From CAVSLM01 sp963728895 (GTDB taxonomy: Bacteria; Pseudomonadota; Gammaproteobacteria; JBBQDK01), in assembly GCA_963728895.1 (NCBI GenBank), contig CAVSLM010000011.1, forward strand, positions 186,001-250,000: a stretch of 64,000 nt of DNA. The letters run 5' to 3'. Under the pieces are notes generated by a model. It saw only the letters and a program-made list of their open reading frames with translations. It had not been told where the DNA came from and did not search any database. Shown piece by piece: positions 19,425-29,202 of this stretch; positions within the stretch are counted from its first letter, which is position 1, and the number at the start of each line of letters is the position of its first letter. A program made the translations under genes and the position numbers.

Positions 19425-19844
19425 GGTCTTTTGCGTGGTGGATTCGAGAATCGAAACAGGATGGACGAGAAGGGCCTGGGCGGCCCGGGAACTGTGTACT
19501 GCGCTGGGAAGCTGACGGCAATGAGAAGTTGTTGTGGATCTGAACCGCAGCGAAACATAATTTAGCACGGAATGCGAGTGGCGTCCAGCGACCGCGTTCC
19601 GCATCCCCCTTACGCACAAGCCCGCCCGGCTCGCCGCAAACCCGGTAGCCGGCGCCGGACCGGCGGGTCGAGATGCCGCCCGGCAGCGATTTCGGCAGCT
19701 ACCCGCTGCACCGGGCACACCGTGCGCGCCAACCGCCGCGCCCGGAACGGTTCCGTCCCAGGTCCACCTGTCACCCGAGATCAACGGATTCGATGGCCTG
19801 CACTGCGCTCGGGCCGTCCGTCCCCCGCCACGTGCGATCGCACG
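19425..19844. other. trxA-rho intergenic region / rho leader
   Basis: 420 bases between trxA and rho, both on the minus strand. No supported gene. The part near rho should be the rho 5' leader; in E. coli the equivalent region (rhoL) attenuates rho by autoregulation. I see an AT-rich patch near 19545-19570 that could hold the rho promoter, but no strong consensus pair. Confidence 0.4.
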
Positions 19845-20171
19845 CTAGACGTTGCTGTCGATGAATGCCGTTAGCTGTGACTTGGATACGGCACCGACCT
19901 TGGTTGCCTCCACGCTCCCGTTCTTGAACAGCATGAGCGTGGGAATGCCACGGATGCCATAGCGCGGCGGCGTCTGCGGATTGTCATCGATGTTGAGCTT
20001 GGCGATCTTGACCTTGCCCGCGTACTCCTCGGCGATCTCGTCCAGTATCGGTGCAATCATCTTGCACGGTCCGCACCAATCCGCCCAGTAGTCGACCAGT
20101 ACCGGTCCTTCCGATTTCAGCACCTCGGCGTCGAAGGTATCGTCGGTCACGTAGATGATGCGTTCACTCAC
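19845..20171 (-). CDS. trxA: Thioredoxin 1
   Basis: 108-residue cytoplasmic disulfide reductase with the active site WADWCGPCKMIAP, the cis-Pro motif GIRGIPTLMLFKNG and the usual family length. I chose the GTG at 20171 (VSERIIYVTDDTFD): a GGAGG sequence lies 8 bases upstream of it, and the E. coli protein aligns from this point. A longer frame begins at a TTG at 20186 but would start at the ribosome site. It is divergent from rhlB and upstream of rho, as in E. coli. Confidence 0.94.
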   Translation of the reverse strand: MSERIIYVTDDTFDAEVLKSEGPVLVDYWADWCGPCKMIAPILDEIAEEYAGKVKIAKLNIDDNPQTPPRYGIRGIPTLMLFKNGSVEATKVGAVSKSQLTAFIDSNV

Positions 20172-20549
20172 GTTCTTGGCCTCCAAGTGACAGATCCGCG
20201 ACTGTCTGCGTCCAGGGTGGCAGGATCAACGGCCGTCGATGTCCAAAGGTCGGGAAAGTCCAGGCCCCGGCCGGCTCGTGACGATCGGGCGCCGGGCTGC
20301 GGCTGCGGCATCATGCCTACCCACTCGTGCCCGGATCTACGCACGGCGGACTTCCGGCTCCTCTTCGATGGGCTTTGGTAGTTGCGTCGTCGATCTCGCA
20401 GACCGGCCAGCCGATTCGCTTGCTGTAGGTTGGAGGGCCGAGGAATGCGGGCCAGGGTGCACGACTGGGAATTGCCGACGCACATTTCAGCCCAAAGCGG
20501 CGCGCAATTCAAGTCCAACGCGAGCGCCTTTTCCGGTATGCTTTACGCC
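20172..20549. other. Divergent promoter region between trxA and rhlB
   Basis: 378 bases separating the divergent starts of trxA and rhlB. It must hold both promoters, but I could not assign a convincing -35/-10 pair. No gene or repeat is evident; the open frames here have no family resemblance. Confidence 0.4.
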
Positions 20550-21833
20550 ATGACCGATAAGCATTTGACCAGTGTGTCTTTTGAAGACCTGGGACTGTCC
20601 CGGGAGCTGATGCAGGGAATTCGGGGAGCGGGCTTCACATTTTGCACCCCGATCCAGGCCCAGGCGCTGCCCCTGGCGCTGGCCGGCAACGACGTCGCCG
20701 GCCAGGCGCAGACCGGGACCGGCAAGACCGCAGCATTCCTGCTCGCAACCTTCCATCACATGCAGCAATATCCGGCGCCGCCGGAGCGGCGTCCGACCCA
20801 GCCGCGCGCGCTGATTCTGGCGCCGACTCGGGAGCTGGCGATTCAGATCCATCGCGACGCGGAGCTGCTGGGACAATACCTGGCGCTGCGGATCGCGCTT
20901 GTGTACGGCGGTACCGGTTATGAGAGCCAGCGCAAGAGCCTGGAAGCCGGCGTCGATGTGCTGATCGGAACGCCGGGCCGCATCATCGATTATTTCAAGC
21001 AGCATGTCTTCGACCTCAAGCAGATCCAGGTAATGGTGCTGGATGAGGCCGACCGCATGTTCGACCTCGGCTTCATCAAAGACATCCGCTATGTACTGCG
21101 GCGCATGCCGCCGCCGGACAGGCGCCTCGGCATGCTGTTCTCGGCAACGCTGTCGTTTCGCGTCACCGAGCTTGCCTACGAGCACATGAACAACCCGCGC
21201 CTCATCCGCGTGGAGCCCGAGCGGGTCACCGCCGAGCGTGTCCAACAGGTGCTTTATCACACCGCCAACGAAGACAAGATTCCGCTGTTGCTCGGACTGC
21301 TGCGGCACATGGATCCGCACCGCACCATCGTGTTTGTCAACACCAAGCGCGTCGCCGAGAAGGTATGGGGCTATCTGGAGGGCAATGGCCTCAAGGCCGC
21401 AGTGCTGTCGGGAGACGTTCCGCAGCGCCATCGCCAGCGGCTGTTGCTGGAGTTCCAGGGTGGCGAGTTGCCGGTGCTGGTGGCAACCGACGTGGCGGCA
21501 CGCGGCCTGCACATTCCCGAGGTCAGTCACGTGTTCAACTATGACCTGCCGCAGGACGCCGAGGACTACGTACATCGCATCGGGCGCACCGCCCGCCTCG
21601 GTGCCAGCGGCGACGCCATCAGCTTCGCCTGCGAAGAGTTCGTGTTCTCGCTGCCGGAGATCGAGACCTACATCGGTCACAAGATTCCGGTGGCACCAAT
21701 CCCCGACCACCTGCTGGTGATGCCGCGGCCGCCGGTGCGCGGGCAACATCGCGAGCGCCCCGGTCGCGGCGGTGGCCGAGCCGGAGCGGCGGGGCGGCGC
21801 CCTGGAGGGGGCCGGCGTGCCCGCTCGGGATGA
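20550..21833 (+). CDS. rhlB: ATP-dependent RNA helicase RhlB
   Basis: 427-residue DEAD-box helicase, the RNA degradosome helicase in enterics. Motif I is AQTGTGKTAAF, motif Ia PTRELAIQIH, motif II VLDEADRMFDLGF, motif III SATLSF, and motif VI HRIGRTARLG. The C-terminal tail (about residues 395-427) is rich in Arg and Gly, as expected for RNA binding. The ATG at 20550 (MTDKHLTSVSFEDLGLS) matches family starts. Its divergent position against trxA-rho is conserved across gammaproteobacteria and separates RhlB from its paralogs. Confidence 0.9.
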   Translation: MTDKHLTSVSFEDLGLSRELMQGIRGAGFTFCTPIQAQALPLALAGNDVAGQAQTGTGKTAAFLLATFHHMQQYPAPPERRPTQPRALILAPTRELAIQIHRDAELLGQYLALRIALVYGGTGYESQRKSLEAGVDVLIGTPGRIIDYFKQHVFDLKQIQVMVLDEADRMFDLGFIKDIRYVLRRMPPPDRRLGMLFSATLSFRVTELAYEHMNNPRLIRVEPERVTAERVQQVLYHTANEDKIPLLLGLLRHMDPHRTIVFVNTKRVAEKVWGYLEGNGLKAAVLSGDVPQRHRQRLLLEFQGGELPVLVATDVAARGLHIPEVSHVFNYDLPQDAEDYVHRIGRTARLGASGDAISFACEEFVFSLPEIETYIGHKIPVAPIPDHLLVMPRPPVRGQHRERPGRGGGRAGAAGRRPGGGRRARSG

Positions 21834-22120
21834 AGTCTGCACGCGTCTCATCGATGCGCCGAGGGCGACGGTTTTGGCATTTCCCATCCCCTAAAAGTAG
21901 GTATACTACGCACCCGGCGCGAGCCCCGGCCGTGGCACGCGCAGCGACAGGGAGATAGTTTCGAACCTGGTCACGGTTCCGTCCACTGGCCTGCGGGAAC
22001 CGGCACTGCCGCCGCTAGCACCGCGGCTGCCGTACGGCGATAACGGCGCTCGAGCCGTATGCGAACCGATATCTGCATGCGACCCTTTCCCCGCCAGGGG
22101 ATCAGCCTGGGCTGGTGCTT
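21834..22120. other. Region upstream of the gsp operon with a possible -10 element
   Basis: 287 bases between rhlB and gspC. TATACT at 21902-21907 (context GTAGGTATACTACGC) is a good -10 candidate, but no well-spaced -35 is visible; TTGGCA at 21874 is too far away. This may be the gspCDEF promoter, possibly activator dependent. Confidence 0.35.
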
Positions 22121-22996
22121 ATGGCTTTCAAGCTTTCCTTATCCGGCGCTCAGATCACCCACCTGCTGCAGGATCGTTCCGTCGAACGTCTTGCCACGGG
22201 TGTCAACATGCTACTGGTGGCGCTGATCGCGGTGGCAGTGGCGAGGCTCACCTGGAACCTGCTTCCCATGCCCGATAGTCCACCGCCTCCGACGGCGGCC
22301 CTGGCGCCGCAGGAGGGCTCGGTGCCGGGCGCCGATGACGCGCGGGCACTCGCCGAGCTGCACCTGTTCGGTGAGGCGCAGGTGGTGGCTCCGGAGCCGG
22401 TCGTGACTTCGGCGCCCGATACCCAGCTGAACCTGTTCCTGCGCGGGCTGGTGTCGTCGGACGACGAGCGCGGGGCCCGCGCCATCATCGCGGCACCGGA
22501 CAACACCGAGCTGCCCTATGCCATCGGTGATCCCCTGCCCGGGGATGCAACGCTGAAACAGATCCGTACCGATCGTGTCATCCTGCTGCGCAACGGGCGC
22601 TACGAAACCCTGCGCTTGCCCAGAGAGACCTCGGGCGCAACCATGGACGACGACTCGCCGGACTCCGTTTCCTTCGACAGCGGCGCAGACCTGCGGACCT
22701 ACCGCGAGATGGTTCTCCAGGATCCGAGCGCGCTCAACAATCTCATGCGACTCATCCCTTTGACCGAGGGCGGGCGGTTCAAGGGATATCGCCTCATCCC
22801 CGGACGCGATGCACGCGTACTGGCGCGTTTCGGACTGCAACCGGGAGACGTTGTTACGAACGTGAACGGCATCCAGCTGGACACTCCCTCCAAGGGTGCG
22901 GAGGCGCTGCAGAGCCTCGCCACGAGCGATGTCGTTTCCGTCACAATCATGCGCAACGGTATGCCGCAATCGCTTACCTTGCGCATGGACGAATAG
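22121..22996 (+). CDS. gspC: Type II secretion system protein GspC
   Basis: About 291-residue inner-membrane component that contacts the secretin GspD. One N-terminal transmembrane helix (about residues 28-46, MLLVALIAVAVARLTWNLL) is followed by a Pro-rich linker, the HR domain (LNLFLRGLVSSDDERGARAIIA) and a C-terminal PDZ domain (YRLIPGRDARVLARFGLQPG, then VVTNVNGIQLD). I preferred the ATG at 22121 to the GTG at 22115. It lies 27 bases before gspD and is the first gene of a gspCDEF run. Confidence 0.9.
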   Translation: MAFKLSLSGAQITHLLQDRSVERLATGVNMLLVALIAVAVARLTWNLLPMPDSPPPPTAALAPQEGSVPGADDARALAELHLFGEAQVVAPEPVVTSAPDTQLNLFLRGLVSSDDERGARAIIAAPDNTELPYAIGDPLPGDATLKQIRTDRVILLRNGRYETLRLPRETSGATMDDDSPDSVSFDSGADLRTYREMVLQDPSALNNLMRLIPLTEGGRFKGYRLIPGRDARVLARFGLQPGDVVTNVNGIQLDTPSKGAEALQSLATSDVVSVTIMRNGMPQSLTLRMDE

Positions 22997-23023
22997 TCGG
23001 CAGGCAAGCGAAAGGTCCCGTTC

Positions 23024-25018
23024 ATGGCAGGTAGACACAGACGCTGGCAGTGGGGGATGGTGGCGGCTGGTATGCTGCTGCTGCAGCAGGTCTGGGCGCA
23101 GAGCGTCACGCTCAATCTCAAGGACGCGGACATCAGCGCGCTGATCACGACCGTCGCCGAGATCACCGGCAAGAACTTCATCGTCGATCCGCGGGTCAAG
23201 GGCAAGGTCACGGTCATCTCGTCCAAGCCCATGAACCAGGACGAGGTCTATCAGGTATTCCTGTCGATCCTGGAAGTGCACAGCTTCGCGGTGGTGCCGA
23301 GCGGCGAGATCTACAAGATCGTCCCCGATGTCAACGCCAAGCAGGAACCCATCCCGACGGTGGTCGGTGCCAAAGGCGAGGGCGACGAGGTCGCAACCGA
23401 GGTCATTCCGGTCAAGAACGTGAGCGCGGCGCAGCTGGTGCCGATCCTGCGTCCGCTGATCCCGCAACAGGGCCATCTGGCCGCCTATCCCTCGACCAAC
23501 GTGCTCATCATTTCCGACCGTGCCGCCAACATCCACCGACTCGCCACCATCGTGAATCGCATCGATCAGGTGAGCGACGCCGAGGTGGAGGTGATTCCAC
23601 TGCAACACGCCTCGGCCACAGAAATGGTGCGCATCCTTACGACCCTGGCCAAGCCGACGGGCGGGCAGGCCGGATCCCCGGAGTCGACGCTTTCGTTCAT
23701 CGCCGACGAGCGCACCAACAGCGTGCTGATGTCGGGCGATCGGACGGCTCGGCTGCCCATGCGCGCTGTCATTGCGCACCTGGACACTCCGCTCGAGGCG
23801 GGCGGCAATACCAAGGTGATTTATCTGCGTTACGCCGAGGCCAAGGATCTGGTTGCCGTGCTGAAGGGGGTCGGCACTACGGCCGCGGAAGAGGCGAAGG
23901 GTGCGCAGAGCGCACAGCAGGCGGCTCGCCCCGGCACTCAGTTCGATATCCAGGCTGACGAGGCCACCAACGCCCTGGTGATTACTGCGGCGCCCGACGT
24001 GATGCTGTCGCTGGAGCAGGTGATCCGCCAGCTCGACGTACGCCGCGCGCAGGTTCTGGTCGATGCCATCATCGCCGAAGTGTCATCGGAACGCCTGCGC
24101 CAGCTTGGCGTGCAGTGGATCGTCGACGGCACGCCGAGCGGCGGACCGGTCGGCCTGATCAACTTCACCAATGCCGGCAGCAGCATCGTCGACATCGCGA
24201 GCGCCATTCTCAGCAAGTCGACCAGCGTCACGGTCGGCGACGTGTCGGCAATCGGCGGCGGCCGCATCAACAGCAACGACGTGAATTTCGCCGTGCTGCT
24301 GCAGGCCCTGGCCTCCGATACCAACACCAACATCCTCTCCACGCCGACGCTCGTGACGCTGGACAACACCGAAGCGGAGATCGTGGTCGGCCAGAACGTG
24401 CCGTTCGTCACCGGCCAGTTCACCAACACCGGCGCGGCGGCGGGCTCGGTCAACCCCTTCCAGACCATCCAGCGCGAAGACGTCGGCCTCACCCTCAAGA
24501 TCAAGCCGCAGATCAACGAGGGCGACGCCGTCAAGCTCGATATCCAGCAGGAGGTTTCCAGCATCGCCCCGAGCGCCCAGGGCGCCGCCGACGTGGTCAC
24601 CAACAAGCGCTCCATCAAGACCTCGGTGCTGGTCGACGACGGCAGCCTGGTGGTGCTCGGCGGCCTCATCCAGGACGACCTCAGCGAAAGCAACAACAAG
24701 GTCCCGCTGCTCGGCGACGTGCCGGTGCTGGGCAATCTGTTTCGCTCGCGCAGCACCACCAAGCGCAAGCAGAATCTGATGGTGTTTATACACCCGGTCA
24801 TCCTGCGCGGTCAGGCCATGAATGCCCAATACACGGGTGGCAAGTACAATTACATCCGCGGCCAGCAGATGAGCCGTGCCCGTGGGGGCGTGCAGCTGAT
24901 GCCGAGCGAAGTCGTGCCGGTCATGCCTGAGCTTGAGCAAATGTTGCACGCGCCGCGCCCGGTGGAGCCGCCGACCGGGCAGGCGATGCCACTTCCGAAA
25001 CTGCCTGCGAAGGAGTAA
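23024..25018 (+). CDS. gspD: Type II secretion system secretin GspD
   Basis: 664-residue outer-membrane channel. A signal peptide (MAGRHRRWQWGMVAAGMLLL, then QQVWAQ) is followed by N0-N3 domains starting VTLNLKDADISALITTVAEI and by the secretin core with LDNTEAEIVVGQNVPFVTG and the family signature VPLLGDVPVLGNLFRS. A proline-rich C-terminal tail follows, possibly the pilotin contact. The length is typical. The stop is three bases before the gspE ATG. Confidence 0.96.
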   Translation: MAGRHRRWQWGMVAAGMLLLQQVWAQSVTLNLKDADISALITTVAEITGKNFIVDPRVKGKVTVISSKPMNQDEVYQVFLSILEVHSFAVVPSGEIYKIVPDVNAKQEPIPTVVGAKGEGDEVATEVIPVKNVSAAQLVPILRPLIPQQGHLAAYPSTNVLIISDRAANIHRLATIVNRIDQVSDAEVEVIPLQHASATEMVRILTTLAKPTGGQAGSPESTLSFIADERTNSVLMSGDRTARLPMRAVIAHLDTPLEAGGNTKVIYLRYAEAKDLVAVLKGVGTTAAEEAKGAQSAQQAARPGTQFDIQADEATNALVITAAPDVMLSLEQVIRQLDVRRAQVLVDAIIAEVSSERLRQLGVQWIVDGTPSGGPVGLINFTNAGSSIVDIASAILSKSTSVTVGDVSAIGGGRINSNDVNFAVLLQALASDTNTNILSTPTLVTLDNTEAEIVVGQNVPFVTGQFTNTGAAAGSVNPFQTIQREDVGLTLKIKPQINEGDAVKLDIQQEVSSIAPSAQGAADVVTNKRSIKTSVLVDDGSLVVLGGLIQDDLSESNNKVPLLGDVPVLGNLFRSRSTTKRKQNLMVFIHPVILRGQAMNAQYTGGKYNYIRGQQMSRARGGVQLMPSEVVPVMPELEQMLHAPRPVEPPTGQAMPLPKLPAKE

Positions 25019-25021
25019 GCG

Positions 25022-26545
25022 ATGGATGAAAGCCAGGTGGTGCCGCCGTCGCAGGACGGACAGAGCGAAAATCAGCAGCCCCAACGGGTGCCGTTCTCCT
25101 TTGCCAAGCGCCATCGCGTGCTGGTGGCCGGTACCGAGCGCTCGCAGGCACGCGTGCTGTGCGCCCCGGGCGTATCGAGCCTCACACTCGCCGAGCTGCG
25201 CCGCCATTTGGCCATGCCCCTGCGCCTGGAGCACGCCGATCAGGAGCGCTTCGAATCCGTGCTGCAGGAGGTCTACGAGAGCGGTTCCAGCCAGGCCATG
25301 GAGGCGATGGACGATCTCGGTGGAGACCTCGACCTGTTCCGCGTTGCGCAGGAGATGCCCGAGCCCGAGGACCTGCTGGAAAGCGAGGACGACGCGCCCA
25401 TCATCCGGCTGATCAACGCGCTGTTCACAGAGGCGGTCAAGGAAAACGCCTCGGACATCCATCTCGAGCCTTTCGAGAACCGCCTGCGGGTGCGCTTCCG
25501 GGTGGATGGCGTGCTGCGCGAAGTGTTGGCGCCGAAGCGGGTTTTGGCGCCGCTGCTGGTGTCGCGCGTCAAGGTCATGGCCAAGCTCGACATCGCGGAG
25601 AAACGCCTGCCGCAGGACGGGCGCATTTCGCTGCGCATCGCGGGGCGGGCAGTCGACGTGCGCGTCTCCACGCTGCCCTCCGGCCACGGCGAGCGCGTGG
25701 TGCTGCGTCTGCTTGACAAACAGGCGGGCCGCCTCGATCTGGGTCAGCTCGGCATGCCGCCGCCGGACCTTGCAGTCATCGACCGTCTCATCCATCGCCC
25801 GCACGGCATCATACTGGTGACCGGACCGACGGGTTCCGGCAAGACGACCACGCTGTACGCCGCACTTACCCAGATCAACTCCAAGACGCGCAACATCATG
25901 ACGGTCGAGGATCCCATCGAGTACTATCTCGACGGCATCGGCCAGACACAGGTGAACACGCGTGTCGACATGAGCTTCGCGCGCGGATTGCGTGCCATCC
26001 TGCGCCAGGACCCGGATGTGGTGATGGTGGGCGAGATCCGCGACCTGGAGACCGCCCAGATCGCGGTGCAGGCCAGTCTCACCGGACATCTGGTGCTGTC
26101 CACCCTGCACACCAACAGCGCCGTGGGTGCGGTCACGCGATTGCGCGACATGGGCGTGGAGCCCTTCCTGCTGTCGTCGAGCCTGGTCGGCGTGCTTGCC
26201 CAGCGCCTGGTGCGTCTGTTGTGCCCGCATTGCAAGCAGGCGCATACCGCCACGGAAGGGGAGTGCGAGACCCTCGGTGTGCCAGCGGCCAATCCCCCAC
26301 TGCTCTACCAGGGCGACGGGTGTCCGCAGTGCAATTTCCTGGGTTTCCGCGGCCGCACGGGCATCTACGAGTTGATCGAAGTGGACGACGCCATGCGCGT
26401 GCTCATCCATGACGGCGCAGGGGAGTTCGAGCTCGAGCGACACGCGCGCCAGCACTCGCGCAGCATCCGCAGCGAAGGCATGAGCCGGATACTGGCCGGC
26501 GACACGTCACTCGAGGAAGTGTTGCGGGTGACACGAGAGGATTGA
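25022..26545 (+). CDS. gspE: Type II secretion system ATPase GspE
   Basis: 507-residue cytoplasmic motor ATPase. The Walker A motif GPTGSGKTTTLY is at about residue 270. The Asp box follows (MTVEDPIEY), then Walker B (LRQDPDVVMVGEIRD) and the His box (LSTLHTNSAVGAVTRL). The C-terminal zinc-binding tetracysteine domain has CPHC and CPQC pairs at about residues 401 and 436. The N-terminal domain would bind GspL, but no gspL is in the window. It lies three bases after gspD. Confidence 0.96.
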   Translation: MDESQVVPPSQDGQSENQQPQRVPFSFAKRHRVLVAGTERSQARVLCAPGVSSLTLAELRRHLAMPLRLEHADQERFESVLQEVYESGSSQAMEAMDDLGGDLDLFRVAQEMPEPEDLLESEDDAPIIRLINALFTEAVKENASDIHLEPFENRLRVRFRVDGVLREVLAPKRVLAPLLVSRVKVMAKLDIAEKRLPQDGRISLRIAGRAVDVRVSTLPSGHGERVVLRLLDKQAGRLDLGQLGMPPPDLAVIDRLIHRPHGIILVTGPTGSGKTTTLYAALTQINSKTRNIMTVEDPIEYYLDGIGQTQVNTRVDMSFARGLRAILRQDPDVVMVGEIRDLETAQIAVQASLTGHLVLSTLHTNSAVGAVTRLRDMGVEPFLLSSSLVGVLAQRLVRLLCPHCKQAHTATEGECETLGVPAANPPLLYQGDGCPQCNFLGFRGRTGIYELIEVDDAMRVLIHDGAGEFELERHARQHSRSIRSEGMSRILAGDTSLEEVLRVTRED

Positions 26546-26737
26546 CCCGGGCGCGGGTGAAGGGACCTGTTGCAATGGAGGCGATGGAGGTTGTGCAGTC
26601 CGGCTACGGCCATCCCGTGCGATCCGGAGTTCTGTCCGTTCGCGACCCCGGTGAGATAATTGGGTTTGATTGAGCAGTTTCTTGAACGTGCAGAGGGAAT
26701 CGTCCGGCTGGGGACGGTTTGCCGGCTGAACTGACGG

Positions 26738-27958
26738 ATGGGTGCTTTCGAATTCCAGGCGCTCGACGCCACCGGGCACGAGCGTAGCGGCGTACTCGAA
26801 GGTGACACGCCGCGCCAGGTGCGCCAGCAGCTGCGCGACAAGGGATGGACCCCGCTCGGAGTCGTCGAAGTGCGCTCGCGCGGTGGCAAGTCGCGCGCAC
26901 CGCTGCGCTTCTCATTGCGACGCGGGGTCAATCCGGCGACACTCGCGCTCCTTACCCGCCAGCTCGCCACGCTGGTGCGTTCCGCACTGCCGCTGGAGGA
27001 GGCGCTCTACGCGGTTTCGCAGCAGACCGACAAGCCGCGTGTCAAGAGCATGATCATGGCGGTACGCTCGCGGGTGCTGGAAGGGCACTCCCTGGCCGCC
27101 GGACTCGGGGACTTTCCCCACGTATTTCCCGACTATTACCGTGCCACGGTCGCCGCGGGCGAGCAGTCCGGGCACTTGCACACGGTGCTCGAGCGCGTCG
27201 CAGACTACACCGAAGCACGTCACCAGATGCGCCAGAAGTTCCAGCTTGCGCTGCTCTATCCGGCGTTGATCACCGGTGTCGCGGTGCTGGTGGTGACGCT
27301 GCTGCTGGCCTATGTGATACCGCAGGTGGTGCAGGTGTTTCAAAACATTGGCCAGCAGTTGCCGCTGCTGACCCGCGGCTTGATCGCCGTAAGTGATTTT
27401 CTGCGCGATTTCGGCCTGGTGCTGGTGGTGCTGATCGCCGCCGGTGTGGCCGGCTTTCTCGCATTGCTGCGGCGGCCGGTGTTCCGCAAGCGCTTTCACC
27501 GCCTGCTGTTGCACCTGCCGCTTTCGGCGCGTCTGGTGCGCGGTCTGAATGCCGGGCGCTTCTCACGCACCTTCAGTATTCTTACCGCCAGCGGTGTCCC
27601 GGTGGTCGACGCCCTGCGAATTTCCGCGGAGGTGCTGAGCAACGTACCCATGCGCGAGGCGGTGATGGAGGCCGCGCTCCGTGTGCGTGAGGGCGCGAGC
27701 CTGCATGCGGCGCTGGAACGCAGCGGCTATTTTCCACCCATGACGCTGCACCTGATCGCCAGCGGCGAGACCAGCGGCAATCTCGAGGGCATGTTGGAGC
27801 GCGCCGCTGTCAACCAGGAACGCGAAATCGAAACGCTGCTCGCCGTGCTGCTCGGCATGTTCGAGCCGCTGCTGATTCTGACCATGGGCGGCATCGTCCT
27901 GCTGATCGTTGTCGCTATCCTGCTGCCGATCTTCGACCTCAACCAACTCGTCAAGTAA
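26738..27958 (+). CDS. gspF: Type II secretion system inner-membrane protein GspF
   Basis: 406-residue polytopic platform protein. An N-terminal GAFEFQALDATGHERSGVLE segment is followed by two T2SSF domains (about 70-190 and 270-395), each with TRQLATLVRSALPLEEAL-type motifs, and three transmembrane helices (about 175-195, 222-242 and 370-395). A 192-base gap separates it from gspE, longer than the other spacings. No pseudopilin gene (gspG-K) follows; the next gene is an MFS exporter. Confidence 0.95.
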   Translation: MGAFEFQALDATGHERSGVLEGDTPRQVRQQLRDKGWTPLGVVEVRSRGGKSRAPLRFSLRRGVNPATLALLTRQLATLVRSALPLEEALYAVSQQTDKPRVKSMIMAVRSRVLEGHSLAAGLGDFPHVFPDYYRATVAAGEQSGHLHTVLERVADYTEARHQMRQKFQLALLYPALITGVAVLVVTLLLAYVIPQVVQVFQNIGQQLPLLTRGLIAVSDFLRDFGLVLVVLIAAGVAGFLALLRRPVFRKRFHRLLLHLPLSARLVRGLNAGRFSRTFSILTASGVPVVDALRISAEVLSNVPMREAVMEAALRVREGASLHAALERSGYFPPMTLHLIASGETSGNLEGMLERAAVNQEREIETLLAVLLGMFEPLLILTMGGIVLLIVVAILLPIFDLNQLVK

Positions 27959-27975
27959 TCCACGGGCCCATCCAC

Positions 27976-29202
27976 GTGCCCTCTTTCTCATTGGTGCTGC
28001 GTTCCCTGCGGCACCGCGACTATCGCGTCTACTTCTTCGGACAGCTGGTGTCGCTGCACGGGACCTGGATGCAGAACGTCGCCCAGGCCTGGCTGGTTTA
28101 CCGACTGACCCAGTCGAGCTTCATGCTCGGCCTGGTTTCCTTTGCCGCCTTGCTGCCGGTGCTACTGCTGGGGCTTTTCGGCGGCGTGGTCGCCGACCGG
28201 TTGCCACGGCGCACGCTGTTCGTCGTCATGCAGCTGCTGGCCATGATGCAGGCGCTGGTGCTGGGCGTGCTCACGCTCGGCGGCTGGATCCGGGTGTGGG
28301 AGATTATCGTGCTCGCCTTCCTGCTGGGGACCGTGACTGCTTTCGAAATGCCGGCCCGGCATTCGATGATCGCCGGGCTGGTGCCGCGCGCGGATCTCGC
28401 CAATGCCATTGCGCTCAACTCCAGCCTGTTCAACGTGGCGAGATTCATGGGGCCCGCGCTTGCCGGCTGGCTGGTGGCCGTGATTGGCGAGGGCGCGCTG
28501 TTCCTGCTCAACGCCGCGAGCTTCCTCGCGGTGGTTGTCGCCATCAGCCGGATCCATGTGTCCCCCAGCGCCATTGCGGTACGGCGTGCATCGGCCGGCG
28601 CGGATCTGCTCGAGGGGCTCGGCTTCGCCTGGGGCCATCGGCCGATACGTACGGGCCTGCTGCTGGTGGGGCTCATCAGCCTGGCCGGCGTTCCATACAT
28701 GGTACTGATGCCGGTCTTCGCGCAGGAGATCTTTGCGGGCGGTCCGCGGACGCTGGGCCTGCTGATGGGCGCTGCCGGCGGCGGGGCATTGGTCGGTGCG
28801 CTGCGCCTTGCGCAGCGCGCCTCGCCCCAGGGACTGGAACGGCTGATCGGTGGTGCTGGAGTGGTGGGCGGCATCGCGCTCGCCGTGTTCTCGCGCGTCG
28901 GCATACTCGGCTGGGCCCTGGTGGTGCTGAGCGTGGTCGGCTACTGTCTGACCACTCTCGTGGCGTCCACCAACGCCTTCATCCAGACTCAGGTGCCGGA
29001 CCAGCTGCGCGGGCGCGTGATGTCGCTGTTCTCGGTAACGTTCATCGGGATGGCGCCGATCGGCAACCTGATCGCCGGCAGTCTGGCCCACGGCATCGGT
29101 GCCTCCGCGACCGTGGGCGGCCTGGGACTGATCTGTGCCTCGGGCTCGCTGCTGTTTCTGCGATTTGCACCGCGCGCAGCCGTGGCCGAGCTTCCGCGCT
29201 AG
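27976..29202 (+). CDS. MFS transporter of the EntS/DHA3 type
   Basis: 408-residue membrane protein with about 12 hydrophobic helices. The opening LRHRDYRVYFFGQLVSLHGT and the loop motif GGVVADRLPRRTL (residues about 66-80) place it among EntS-like exporters of the major facilitator superfamily. The substrate is unknown. The start is GTG at 27976, 17 bases after gspF, so it may be transcribed with the gsp genes. The stop overlaps the convergent phosphodiesterase gene by three bases. Confidence 0.8.
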   Translation: MPSFSLVLRSLRHRDYRVYFFGQLVSLHGTWMQNVAQAWLVYRLTQSSFMLGLVSFAALLPVLLLGLFGGVVADRLPRRTLFVVMQLLAMMQALVLGVLTLGGWIRVWEIIVLAFLLGTVTAFEMPARHSMIAGLVPRADLANAIALNSSLFNVARFMGPALAGWLVAVIGEGALFLLNAASFLAVVVAISRIHVSPSAIAVRRASAGADLLEGLGFAWGHRPIRTGLLLVGLISLAGVPYMVLMPVFAQEIFAGGPRTLGLLMGAAGGGALVGALRLAQRASPQGLERLIGGAGVVGGIALAVFSRVGILGWALVVLSVVGYCLTTLVASTNAFIQTQVPDQLRGRVMSLFSVTFIGMAPIGNLIAGSLAHGIGASATVGGLGLICASGSLLFLRFAPRAAVAELPR

